Below are positions 19,841 through 28,005 of a DNA stretch of 64,000 nucleotides, in pieces. The stretch's first letter is position 1; the number at the start of each line of letters is the position of its first letter. The notes under the pieces were generated by a model that was not told where the DNA came from, searched no databases, and was given only the letters and a program-made list of their open reading frames with translations. Origin of the DNA: Mesorhizobium comanense (GTDB lineage: Bacteria; Pseudomonadota; Alphaproteobacteria; Rhizobiales; Rhizobiaceae); assembly GCF_005503535.1 (NCBI RefSeq), contig NZ_SCNN01000010.1, positions 1 through 64,000 of the forward strand. The letters are read 5' to 3'. A program made the position numbers and the translations under genes.

Positions 19841-20660
19841 TCTTGAAGCTCGCGTGACGAACGCTGCGGGCCTTACAGGGCTTGACGATGCGGCCATAGC
19901 CGCGCTCGCCGCAGCCAGCGTCGAGCGGCTACATGTCGACGCCGCCAGCCCCTATCTGCTGATCGCCGAACATGCCGGCAATGTCGTGCCGGCGCCGTGG
20001 CACGACCTTGGCCTGGCGGCGCCCTATCTCGATACGCATTTCGCCGTCGACATCGGCATCGACGCGCTGACGCGGCGGCTGTCGCGAACGTTGCGGGCGC
20101 CGGCGGTGATCGCGCATTATTCGCGGCTGTTCCTCGACTACAACAGGCCGGCGGACGAATGGGACTTCATGCGCCCGGACCTCGGCGGAATTCCGGTTCC
20201 CGGCAATCTGGCGCCGGACGCCGCTGATGCAGGATTGCGCAAGGCGATCGGCTGGGCGCCGCTCGAACAGGCCATCGTCGAGGCGGCGGCGGGCAGGCGG
20301 GCGCTGGTATCGGTGCATTCCTTCACCCCGGTGATGGCTGGCGTCAGGCGCAACGTCGACATCGGCGTGCTGTGGCGGGAACAGTCGCCCTTCGTCACCT
20401 CCGTGCTGAAGACACTCGGCGCGCAGGGTGCGGAAGCCGGATTGCGGATCGGCGACAACGAACCCTACGATTGGCGACAGGCCATCGGCTACACGCTGAA
20501 TCGGCACGGGCTGGAGCAGGGCCGGCCCTGTCTTTATCTCGAAGTCCGCAACGACCTGCTTTCCGATCCGGAAACATTCGAGCGCGTCGGCCGAACCCTG
20601 GAGCAGGCCTTCGCCACTGTCGCGATGTCGTTATGGCCGAAATCAGCCATAGCCGTCTAA
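19818..20660 (+). CDS. N-formylglutamate amidohydrolase-like (HutG/FGase family)
   Basis: A 280-residue FGase-family hydrolase. The conserved zinc-site region 'LLIAEHAGNVVPAPW' (Glu and His) is near residue 48, 'SRLFLDYNRP' near 100, and 'VSVHSFTPVM' near 165. The motif 'NEPYDW' lies near 215 and 'YLEVRNDLL' near 240. The ATG at 19818 lies inside the end of the aldehyde dehydrogenase frame (23-bp overlap), so the two are coupled. Characterised relatives split formate from N-formylglutamate in histidine degradation. No other hut gene is present, so here it may hydrolyse another N-acyl or gamma-glutamyl compound. Confidence 0.85.
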   Translation: MSAPSSLDLEARVTNAAGLTGLDDAAIAALAAASVERLHVDAASPYLLIAEHAGNVVPAPWHDLGLAAPYLDTHFAVDIGIDALTRRLSRTLRAPAVIAHYSRLFLDYNRPADEWDFMRPDLGGIPVPGNLAPDAADAGLRKAIGWAPLEQAIVEAAAGRRALVSVHSFTPVMAGVRRNVDIGVLWREQSPFVTSVLKTLGAQGAEAGLRIGDNEPYDWRQAIGYTLNRHGLEQGRPCLYLEVRNDLLSDPETFERVGRTLEQAFATVAMSLWPKSAIAV

Positions 20661-20731
20661 AGGCTGGACGCCCCCATGCCGCCCCGCTAGAGCTTGTCGA
20701 ATTGGAAACACGACAGCCAAGGGCGTGGACG

Positions 20732-21316
20732 ATGCAGGGCAATGTGGGCAGCAAGATCCGCGACGCGCGCAAGGAGCAGAACATCACGCTGCGCGACTTG
20801 AGCGAGCGCTCCGGCCTTTCGGTCTCGCAACTGTCGAAACTGGAAAACGGCAAGGCGCGGCTGACGGTCGACGTCGCGCTGATGATCGCCGGCGTGCTGC
20901 ATGTGCCGGTGGCGTCCTTCCTGTTCAGCCCCAAGCCCGGCATGCAGGCGCGCCGCTCCATCACGCGCGCCGGCAGTGGCATACTGCACCAGGGCAATGC
21001 CATGGAATTCGAGGTGCTTTGCAGCGATTTCCGCGACAAGACCAATATTTTCTGGCGCGTCACGCTGCGGGCGCGAAGCTTCGAGGAGAATGGCGGCTGG
21101 CGCAGCCATTCAGGCGAAGAGTTCATTCATGTCCTCAGCGGCAGCCTGGAACTGCACACGATCCATTATGATCCGACCGTGCTGCAGCCCGGCGACAGCA
21201 TCCTGTTCGACGGCGAGATGCAGCACGCTTACATCGCGCTCGGCGACCAGCCTGTCGTCATGCTGATGTCGAACACGGTGCCGCGCGATGGGCTGCCGGC
21301 CGGCGCGGGCCTCTGA
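20732..21316 (+). CDS. XRE-family transcriptional regulator with C-terminal cupin domain
   Basis: A 194-residue regulator. The HTH_3 domain occupies residues about 8-62 ('LRDLSERSGLSVSQLSKLENGK' in parts). A cupin fold follows at about 110-185, with 'HSGEEFIHVLSGSLEL' and 'GDSILFDGEMQHAY'. This layout matches PuuR-type regulators, whose cupin senses a small metabolite. I use the ATG at 20732; the open frame extends upstream into the preceding gene. It sits between the catabolic genes and the ABC importer operon. The same near-palindrome flanks both units (18362, 21340), so it is the likely controller of both, probably as a repressor. Confidence 0.9.
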   Translation: MQGNVGSKIRDARKEQNITLRDLSERSGLSVSQLSKLENGKARLTVDVALMIAGVLHVPVASFLFSPKPGMQARRSITRAGSGILHQGNAMEFEVLCSDFRDKTNIFWRVTLRARSFEENGGWRSHSGEEFIHVLSGSLELHTIHYDPTVLQPGDSILFDGEMQHAYIALGDQPVVMLMSNTVPRDGLPAGAGL

Positions 21317-21339
21317 CCTCATCGAGCGTGCTCAAGAAT

Positions 21340-21358
21340 ATTTTCTAAAATGGAAAAA
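21340..21358 (+). promoter_or_regulatory. Candidate operator of the XRE-cupin regulator (site 2)
   Basis: ATTTTCT-AAAAT-GGAAAAA, sharing centre and arms with site 1. A further half-site TATGGAAAAG follows at about 21368-21377. It lies 90 bp upstream of the ABC importer operon and directly after the regulator gene. Confidence 0.55.
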
Positions 21359-21448
21359 AATACTTGTTATGGAAAAGTCTGAGGTCTAGCATCCCTTTGA
21401 CCGGTCGACAGGAGAAATAGCCATCGGCCGGGATGGGAGATATCACCG

Positions 21449-22174
21449 ATGCTGTCGGTTGAGGCAGTCAGCAAGACCTTTGGCGGCGTGCAGGCATTGC
21501 GCAATGCCTCGCTGTCGTGCGAGGCGGGGGAAATCCTCGGCCTGATCGGCCCTAACGGCGCCGGCAAGTCGACGCTGGTCAATGCTATTTCCGGCGTGCT
21601 CAAGCCCGACACCGGCAGTGTCAGACTGGCGGGCCAGGACATTACCGGGCGCGGCCCCGAACATTGCGCGCGGGCCGGAGTTGGCCGTACCTTCCAGACC
21701 ATCCGTCTCTTCAAGGATCTGACCGTTCGCCAGAACGTCGAGGTCGCGCATATTACGTGCCGGGCGGTGCGCCCGGATGCGGCCGCGCGCATCGGCGTCG
21801 ACCAATTGCTCGCCCAATATCAGCTGGACGGTTTTGCCGATGTTCCCGCAGGCACGCTTTCCTACGGCAGTCAGCGCCGGCTGGAAATCGCGCGCGCGCT
21901 GGCGCTGGGCCCATCGCTGATCCTGCTCGACGAGCCGGCCGCCGGCCTCAACGAAGGCGAGTCGGAGACGCTGGCGATCGCGATCGAGGGCATACGCAGG
22001 GATGTCGGCTGCGCCACCATCGTCATCGATCACGACCTGCGCTTCATCAACCGGCTGTGCGACCGGCTCTGCGTCATGGACCAGGGCCAGGTGATCGCAT
22101 CGGGACAGACCGAGGCGGTGTGGCGCGATCCGCGTGTCATCGAGGTTTATGTCGGGCAGTCCGCGCCGGCGTGA
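21449..22174 (+). CDS. Branched-chain-amino-acid-type ABC importer, ATPase (LivG-like)
   Basis: A 241-residue ABC ATPase of the HAAT family. It has Walker A GPNGAGKST, the LivG hallmark 'GVGRTFQTIRLF' Q-loop, and a degenerate signature 'LSYGSQRRLEIARAL'. Walker B is LILLDEPAAGLN and the switch His is in 'VIDHDL'. It is the first gene of an operon of importer genes ending with a glutamine-synthetase-like gene. It is preceded by the candidate XRE-cupin operator. The substrate is probably an amino acid or amine derivative used by the pathway. Confidence 0.9.
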   Translation: MLSVEAVSKTFGGVQALRNASLSCEAGEILGLIGPNGAGKSTLVNAISGVLKPDTGSVRLAGQDITGRGPEHCARAGVGRTFQTIRLFKDLTVRQNVEVAHITCRAVRPDAAARIGVDQLLAQYQLDGFADVPAGTLSYGSQRRLEIARALALGPSLILLDEPAAGLNEGESETLAIAIEGIRRDVGCATIVIDHDLRFINRLCDRLCVMDQGQVIASGQTEAVWRDPRVIEVYVGQSAPA

Positions 22175-22216
22175 CGGCGCCCACGATACCAACAACAGGC
22201 AAGAGGAGGGGTTCGA

Positions 22217-23371
22217 ATGGAGAAGGTGATTTTGGGGGCCGCGGTCGTCGTGGCAGGGCTTTTGCAGGCATCTCATGCCGGTGCCGCCGACTTGAAGATC
22301 GGCCTCGCCGTGGCGATGACCGGCACCTACGCGCCCTATAGCGAGGCCGAGGGTGCGCGCTGCATGGCCGACAAGTTGAACAAGGCGGCGGCAGCAGGCG
22401 ATCCCAAGGTAGAGCTGATGATCGAGGACAACCGGTCCGATCCGCAGCTGTCGGTTTCGCTCGGTCAGAAATTCCTCGACGCCGGCGCGCAGATCATCAC
22501 CGGCGTGCCTTTTCCGGACGCGCTCATCCCCACCGCGCAGATTGCCGCGCCCTATGGCGCCACCGTGTTCTCGGCGCCGAACACGCAGCTCGAGATGCAG
22601 CAGGCCGGGCTCGATAATTTCATTGCCGGCGCGGTGCCTGATCCGATCAACGCGGCGGCGACCGCCAACGCTCTTTACGGCAAGGGCGCGCGCACCGTGG
22701 CGCTGATGGTGTCACCAGATGCCGGCTCCTATTCGGAAAAGCTTCCCGAATGGTTCGGCGAGGTGTTCGAGCATCAGGGCGGCAAGGTCGTCGGCAAGTT
22801 CAACTATTCCTGGGGCACGACGGACTGGTCGCCGCAGATCGCCAGCATCAAGGCACTGGCGCAGAAGCCCGATGCCATCCACATTTGCGGCGTGTTGCCT
22901 GACATCGGCATCTTCATCCGCCAGTTGCGCGCCAATGGCTATGACGGCTGGGTCGCAGGCTGCGATGCCTTCGACGACAAGTCGCTGGAAGGCACGGTCG
23001 GCAATCCGGCGTCGCTGGAAAAGGTGATGTTCGCCACCCATGGCGCGACGGGCATCGACAGCCCCATCGACAAGTTCCTCGCCCAGTGCAAGGCGGATGG
23101 CTACAAGATCAACGGCATCTTCGACGCGCTCGGCGCCGACATGGTGCAGATCAGCTACGAGGCGGCGAAGAAGTCGGGCACCGTCGAGCCGGCCGCCTTG
23201 CGCGAGGCGATCCGCGCGCCGGGCGGCTATCCCGGCACCACGGCGCCCACCATCTCTTTCGCCGAGAAGAAGGGCTATCCAGTGAAAGCCGTGCCGGTCA
23301 TGGGTTTTTCCGACGGCAAGCGGGTGCTGATCACCGACACGCCGCCGACCTTCGTCCCGGCGCTGAACTAG
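22217..23371 (+). CDS. Periplasmic substrate-binding protein of the HAAT importer
   Basis: A 384-residue type-I periplasmic binding protein. A signal peptide (about residues 1-24, ending S-H-A-G-A-A) is followed by 'DLKIGLAVAMTGTYAPYSEAEG', the family's usual first strand and ligand loop. A strong AGGAGGGG ribosome site precedes the ATG. Relatives bind branched-chain amino acids, amides, urea or aromatic compounds, so the family name does not fix the ligand. Its place between livG- and livF-like genes and beside a glutamate-ligase-like gene suggests a polar nitrogen compound. Confidence 0.88.
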   Translation: MEKVILGAAVVVAGLLQASHAGAADLKIGLAVAMTGTYAPYSEAEGARCMADKLNKAAAAGDPKVELMIEDNRSDPQLSVSLGQKFLDAGAQIITGVPFPDALIPTAQIAAPYGATVFSAPNTQLEMQQAGLDNFIAGAVPDPINAAATANALYGKGARTVALMVSPDAGSYSEKLPEWFGEVFEHQGGKVVGKFNYSWGTTDWSPQIASIKALAQKPDAIHICGVLPDIGIFIRQLRANGYDGWVAGCDAFDDKSLEGTVGNPASLEKVMFATHGATGIDSPIDKFLAQCKADGYKINGIFDALGADMVQISYEAAKKSGTVEPAALREAIRAPGGYPGTTAPTISFAEKKGYPVKAVPVMGFSDGKRVLITDTPPTFVPALN

Positions 23372-23417
23372 GGCAGGCGGGACAAGTGATGATGGATCGA
23401 GCCTGGCAGGCCGCGTC

Positions 23418-24122
23418 GTGCTGAGCGTCGACAATCTGGTCGTGCGCTACGGCGCGGTGAGCGCGGTGCGCGACCTCAACCTGAAGGTCGGGCGCGGCGA
23501 GCTTGTCGCCCTGCTCGGTCCCAATGGCGCCGGCAAGAGCTCGACCATCAATGCGCTGACCGGCCTGGTCACGCCGGCGTCCGGCCGCATCGTTCTCGAT
23601 GGCCAGGACATTTCACGGGTCCGCACCGAGGATCGCATCCGCGCAGGGCTGACGTCGACGCCGGAAGGCCGGCACATCTTCGCCAATCTGACGGTGGGTG
23701 AGAACCTGCGGCTGGGCGCGGCGACGCGGCGCGATCCCAAGGGCGTGCGCGGCGATATCGACCGGTTCCTGGCGCTTTTTCCGGTGCTCTCGGAACGCTA
23801 TGGACAAGCGGCGGGCACGCTTTCGGGCGGTGAGCAGCAGATGCTTGCGATCTCCCGGTCGCTGATGTCGCGTCCGAAGCTGCTTTTGCTCGACGAACCG
23901 TCGCTCGGGCTGGCGCCGAAGATCGTCGAACGGATCTTCGATTTCATCGGCGAGCTCAAGCGGGAAGGGCTGACACTGCTGGTGGTCGAGCAGAACGCCA
24001 GGCAGGCGCTGCGCTTCGCCGACCGCGTCTACGTCGTCAGCACCGGCACGCTGCGCTACGAGGGGCCGCCCGCAGAGCTTGCCGATGAGCACGGCCTCTT
24101 CAACCTCTATATCGGCGGGTAG
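23418..24122 (+). CDS. Branched-chain-amino-acid-type ABC importer, ATPase (LivF-like)
   Basis: A 234-residue ABC ATPase starting at a GTG; no in-frame ATG is near. Motifs are Walker A GPNGAGKSS, 'LTSTPEGRHIFANLTVGENL' in parts (LivF hallmark), signature LSGGEQQ, Walker B LLLLDEPSLGL and 'VVEQNARQAL'. It pairs with the LivG-like ATPase at 21449 to energise the two permeases that follow. Confidence 0.9.
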   Translation: MLSVDNLVVRYGAVSAVRDLNLKVGRGELVALLGPNGAGKSSTINALTGLVTPASGRIVLDGQDISRVRTEDRIRAGLTSTPEGRHIFANLTVGENLRLGAATRRDPKGVRGDIDRFLALFPVLSERYGQAAGTLSGGEQQMLAISRSLMSRPKLLLLDEPSLGLAPKIVERIFDFIGELKREGLTLLVVEQNARQALRFADRVYVVSTGTLRYEGPPAELADEHGLFNLYIGG

Positions 24123-24130
24123 GCGGCGAC

Positions 24131-25030
24131 ATGGACTATGCCCTGCAGCAGCTTCTCAATGCACTGGCCTTCGGCGCGGAATATTCCCTGGTCGCGCTCG
24201 GCCTGGCCGTCGTGTTCTCGATCATGGGCCTCGTCAATTTCGCGCATGGCGAGATCATCGGCGTCTCCGCCTACAGCGTATTCCTGGCGGCCGCCCTTGG
24301 CCTGACCTCGCCATTCGTCGCCGTACTCCTTGCCGTAGCTGCCGCCGCGCTTGCGGCGATCGCCTTCGAGCGGGTGGCGTTCCGGCCGGTGCGCTACGCG
24401 CCGACGACGACCGGGTTGCTGACCGCCTTCGGCGTCTCGATCGTGGTGCAGAACCTGTTCATGCTGCTGATTTCGCCCAAACCGCAATCGGTCTCGATCC
24501 TCAATGGCCTGAACCAAATGTGGTTCGTTGGTCCTTTCGCGGTGTCCTCGCTGCAGGTCATGGAGCTGATCGTCTCCGGCCTTACCATCCTGGCGCTGGT
24601 GCTGTTCCTCAACCGTTCGACATTGGGCCTGGCGATCCGCGCGGCGTCGCGCGATTTCGCCACGGTGCGGCTGATGGGCATCAGGGCGAACAGGGTCATC
24701 GCCACCGCCTTTGCCATTTCCGGCGCGCTTGCCGGCATCGCCGCCGTGTTCATCATAGCAAGGCGCGGCAGCGTCTCGCCCGATCTCGGTTTCAGCCTGG
24801 TTCTCAAGGCGTTCGTGGCGTGCGTGATCGGCGGTTTCGGCTCGCTGGCAGGCGCGGCGGCCGGCGGCATGCTGCTCGGTTTCATCGAGGTCGGTCTGCT
24901 GGTTGCCCTGCCGCAGGAATATGGGGGCTTCAAGGATGCGCTCACCTACGTGATCATCGTCGCGCTGCTGGTCTACCGGCCGGAAGGCCTGCTCGGCCAG
25001 CGGGTCGAACTCGGCGACAAAGAGATTTGA
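24131..25030 (+). CDS. Branched-chain-amino-acid-type ABC importer, permease (LivH-like)
   Basis: A 299-residue inner-membrane permease with about eight hydrophobic segments. The LivH N-terminal signature 'LGLAVVFSIMGLVNFAHGE' is at residues 24-42 and the coupling motif 'RAASRDFATVRLMGI' is near residue 170. 'VIGGFGSLAGAAAGG' follows near 235. It begins 8 bp after the LivF-like stop. Confidence 0.9.
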   Translation: MDYALQQLLNALAFGAEYSLVALGLAVVFSIMGLVNFAHGEIIGVSAYSVFLAAALGLTSPFVAVLLAVAAAALAAIAFERVAFRPVRYAPTTTGLLTAFGVSIVVQNLFMLLISPKPQSVSILNGLNQMWFVGPFAVSSLQVMELIVSGLTILALVLFLNRSTLGLAIRAASRDFATVRLMGIRANRVIATAFAISGALAGIAAVFIIARRGSVSPDLGFSLVLKAFVACVIGGFGSLAGAAAGGMLLGFIEVGLLVALPQEYGGFKDALTYVIIVALLVYRPEGLLGQRVELGDKEI

Positions 25031-25045
25031 GGGGAGACATCTGAG

Positions 25046-26131
25046 GTGTCGCAAGTCCTGGAAAATACCGCGCCTCCGATTGTTGCGGCTTCGCAGAAGG
25101 GCAGCGCGCTGAGGCGCTCGCTGATCGGTGGACTGGTGACGTCGCTGCCCGTGCTGGCGATCGGGCTGGCGATCCTGAATTTCGCGCCGACCTACTACAC
25201 CTTCCTTGCACTTGGCGCCTTCGTGAACCTGATCGTCGTGGTGGGCTTGCAGGTGTTCATGGGCAACAGCAACATCGCCAATCTCGGCCACAGCGCCTTT
25301 GTCGGCCTTGGCGCCTATGGCGTTGCCATTCTCTCCACACCGCTGGCCATGAAGAAACTGTCGATCCCCAATGCGCCGTTCGGCTTCGCCACGCTCCAGC
25401 TCGATCCCGTCTCCTCGGCGATCATCGCGCTGATTGTGGTCGGCGTCATTGCCGCCGTCAGTGGCAAGGTGATCAGCCGGCTGTCAGGCGTGACCGCGAC
25501 CATCGTCAGCCTGGCGCTGCTGATCATCGTCCATTCGGTGTTTCTCAACTGGACCGACCTGTTCAAGGGCAACCAGGCTTTCTTCGGCATTCCGAAGGTG
25601 GTTGGCCTGCCCTGGATGCTGGTGTTTTCGGTGGTGGTGATCGTGGCGGCGCGGCTGTTCAAGGACAGCCGCTGGGGCCTGCAGCTGAGGGCCAGCGCCC
25701 AGAGCCCGCAGGCGGCGGCTGCGCTCGGCATCGACGCGAAGAGGCTGCGGCTGATGTCGTGGGTGCTGTCGGCGCTGATCTGCGGCCTGGCCGGCGTGCT
25801 CTACGCCTATTTCGCCGGCACGATCAGCCCGAAGCTGTTCTACTTCCAGATGATCTTCAACACGCTGGCAATGCTGATCCTGGGCGGCATGGCGACGGTG
25901 ACGGGCGCGGTGACCGGCGTGATCGTGCTTTCGGTCGGGCTCGAATTCATCCGCAGCATCGAATCCGGCGTGACGATCGGCAGCATCCAGCTGCCGCAAC
26001 TGCTCGGGCTCTCCGGCGTGGCGCTCGGCGTGGTCATCGTGCTGTGCATGGCGTTCCGGCCGAGCGGCATCAGCGGCCGCTACGAACTCGACGAACTCTT
26101 TTCGCGATATTTCCGGCGCAACGCAAAATAG
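25046..26131 (+). CDS. Branched-chain-amino-acid-type ABC importer, permease (LivM-like)
   Basis: A 361-residue inner-membrane permease starting at a GTG preceded by GAGGGGAG. It shows 'NIANLGHSAFVGLGAYGVAIL' in parts near residue 75. The coupling helix 'LQLRASAQSPQAAAALGID' lies near 215, and 'ILGGMATVTGAVTG' near 280. It completes the heterodimeric permease with the LivH-like protein. Confidence 0.9.
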   Translation: MSQVLENTAPPIVAASQKGSALRRSLIGGLVTSLPVLAIGLAILNFAPTYYTFLALGAFVNLIVVVGLQVFMGNSNIANLGHSAFVGLGAYGVAILSTPLAMKKLSIPNAPFGFATLQLDPVSSAIIALIVVGVIAAVSGKVISRLSGVTATIVSLALLIIVHSVFLNWTDLFKGNQAFFGIPKVVGLPWMLVFSVVVIVAARLFKDSRWGLQLRASAQSPQAAAALGIDAKRLRLMSWVLSALICGLAGVLYAYFAGTISPKLFYFQMIFNTLAMLILGGMATVTGAVTGVIVLSVGLEFIRSIESGVTIGSIQLPQLLGLSGVALGVVIVLCMAFRPSGISGRYELDELFSRYFRRNAK

Positions 26132-26161
26132 CGGCGCCCATGTTTTGGTGGAGGACTGGAC

Positions 26162-27556
26162 GTGGAATTTGAGGACAGAAGGGCGGAGTACGCGCCGCAG
26201 CTCGAGGCGTTGCAGCGCGAGCTCGCATCGCGCGGCGTCGAGTTCGTCGAGGTGCATACGGTCGATACGTCAGGCGCGTTCCGCTCCAAGATCGCACCGC
26301 TGAAGCTGTCGACCTATGGCGAATCGATCAATGCCATCCTCTATTGCGTCACCCATGGCGACGGCCAGCCCCTGGGCGATGTCGCCTTCGCCTCGCCGAG
26401 CGCCAATGAGGAGAACGGCTTTCCCAACATCAAGGGCATCATCGATCCGGCGACCGTGGTCCAGCATGGCTGGAAGCCGAAATTCGCCTCGGGCATCACG
26501 CGTTCCTATATGCTCGACGGCGCGGTCTGCCCGTTCGATCCGCGGGGCGTGCTCGCCCGTGTCGAGGAGCGCGCCAGGGCGCTCGGCTATGAGCCGATGT
26601 TCGCGCTGGAATACGAGTTCGGCATCTTCCATGCCGACCATGATCTGATGCGCGCCGGGCGCTATCGCGAGCTCAAGCCCTGGGGTCATTCGCTGATCAA
26701 CTATGATCTCGTGCGCAGCGGCGAATACCAGGATTTCGCCGCCGAGTTCATCACCCGCATGAAGAGCATCGGCATCGGCGTCGCCTCGCTGGTCACCGAA
26801 TATGGCTACGGCATGTATGAATACGCGTTGACACCGAAGCCGGCGCTGCAGGCGGCCGACGATGCGATGCGCGCCAAGCTGCATCTGCGCGAACTTTGTG
26901 CCGAGCGCGGCCTGGTCGCCACGTTCATGACCCGCTTCCAGCCGCCGGGCAAGGAAAGCGCCTGTGGCGCGCACCATCATGTCAGCCTGTGGAAGGACGG
27001 CAAGCCGGCCTTCGCCGCCGGGCCGAACAGATTGACGCCGGTGGCCGAGAAATTCCTTGCCGGCGTGCTCAACCGGATGCAGGAAACGCATCTTCTGTTC
27101 CGGCCGACCGTGAATTCGTACCGCCGCTTCGACCGTGGCGCATGGTCGCCCGAGGATGTGGCATGGGGATTCGAAAACCGCACCGCGCCGATCCGTGCCA
27201 TCACCACACCCAATGACGGCGCCTGCCGGCTGGAGCACCGCGCGCCGGGAGCGGACATCAATCCCTACCTGTCGATCGCCGCGATCCTGGCCGCGGGCTG
27301 CGAGGGCATCGAAAGGAATCTGCCGCTGGAAGCACCGGTGACCTCGAACCTTGCCACTCTCGACAAGCCGAAACTGCCGCGCACGCTCAACGCCTCCATC
27401 GAAGCCTTCGCGGAGTCCGATTTCTGCGCGGATGCTTTCGGACAAGCGTTCCGTGACAACTATGCCGAAAGCCGGCGCGCGGAACAGGCAGCGTTCGACG
27501 CCTGGCAGGCCTCGCACATCACCGACTTCGAATGGCAGCGCTATTTCGTCAGTTGA
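26162..27556 (+). CDS. Glutamine synthetase family protein (glutamate-amine ligase-like, PuuA/GlnT type)
   Basis: A 464-residue type-III glutamine synthetase homologue starting at a GTG. Visible active-site regions are 'ALEYEFGIF' (metal Glu) near residue 145, 'GAHHHVSLW' (glutamate/ATP site His) near 272, and 'NSYRRF' near 318. 'ENRTAPIRAI' lies near 340 and 'LEHRAPGADINPYL' near 362. Such homologues ligate glutamate to amines (polyamines, ethanolamine, isopropylamine, methylamine) instead of ammonia. Location at the end of an importer operon, with an aldehyde dehydrogenase and an amidohydrolase in the same regulon, fits a gamma-glutamylation route for amine use. The actual amine is unknown. 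Confidence 0.85.
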   Translation: MEFEDRRAEYAPQLEALQRELASRGVEFVEVHTVDTSGAFRSKIAPLKLSTYGESINAILYCVTHGDGQPLGDVAFASPSANEENGFPNIKGIIDPATVVQHGWKPKFASGITRSYMLDGAVCPFDPRGVLARVEERARALGYEPMFALEYEFGIFHADHDLMRAGRYRELKPWGHSLINYDLVRSGEYQDFAAEFITRMKSIGIGVASLVTEYGYGMYEYALTPKPALQAADDAMRAKLHLRELCAERGLVATFMTRFQPPGKESACGAHHHVSLWKDGKPAFAAGPNRLTPVAEKFLAGVLNRMQETHLLFRPTVNSYRRFDRGAWSPEDVAWGFENRTAPIRAITTPNDGACRLEHRAPGADINPYLSIAAILAAGCEGIERNLPLEAPVTSNLATLDKPKLPRTLNASIEAFAESDFCADAFGQAFRDNYAESRRAEQAAFDAWQASHITDFEWQRYFVS

Positions 27557-27567
27557 TCATCGAGAAA

Positions 27568-27593
27568 AGCCGGTCGGCTTGCGCCGGCCGGCT
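27568..27593. terminator. Bidirectional terminator-like hairpin between convergent genes
   Basis: Ten-bp arms AGCCGGTCGG and CCGGCCGGCT (one G-T pair) around a CTTGCG loop, flanked by GAAAA on the left and TGTCT on the right. It lies 12 bp after the glutamine-synthetase-like stop and 30 bp from the end of the opposing gene. Confidence 0.6.
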
Positions 27594-27622
27594 GTCTCAA
27601 CCAGGGTCAACCTCAAGCAGGC

Positions 27623-27943
27623 TCAGCCGCAGACGCGAACGTTCTCGATCACCTTATGGTGGTGGCGCCAATGCACCACGGTTTCGGTGTGGCAGCGATG
27701 GCGCCAGTGATGACGGCGGTAGCCGTCTCCCTTGTAGTCACCATACTGCATGCCGTTTTCATCGCCGTACTGATTGTCATAGCGGCGGTCATGATGGCGG
27801 CGAATGACAATGCCGGAATCCTCGTCGGATGAATATCGGTTGCCATCGTCGGATTGGATAATAACACTGGCGGCTTGCGATGGCGCGATGGCTGCCGCTG
27901 TCGCGGCAAAAGCCAGCACGGAAGCCAGGATCAACTTTCTCAT
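27623..27943 (-). CDS. Small exported His/Arg-rich protein of unknown function
   Basis: A 106-residue protein. A signal peptide (residues 1-24, ending S-Q-A-A) precedes a short mature chain rich in His, Arg, Tyr and Asp. It contains 'RRHHDRRYDNQYGDENG' and 'YRRHHWRHRC', two cysteines and 'VHWRHHHKVI'. The composition suggests a periplasmic metal-binding or surface-associated protein, but no characterised family was recognised. A GAGGACG-type ribosome site lies before the ATG at 27943. Confidence 0.7.
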   Translation of the reverse strand: MRKLILASVLAFAATAAAIAPSQAASVIIQSDDGNRYSSDEDSGIVIRRHHDRRYDNQYGDENGMQYGDYKGDGYRRHHWRHRCHTETVVHWRHHHKVIENVRVCG

Positions 27944-28005
27944 TTCGTCCTCCTGCGAGTTATAGGGCTAATAACTCGCGGAAGAACCGGCTGTTCCGGC
28001 CGGAT

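Noticed and set aside
18431..20660. Histidine utilisation (hut) locus based on the N-formylglutamate amidohydrolase
   Set aside because: No hutU, hutH, hutI or HutC-type regulator is present; neighbours point to a different pathway.
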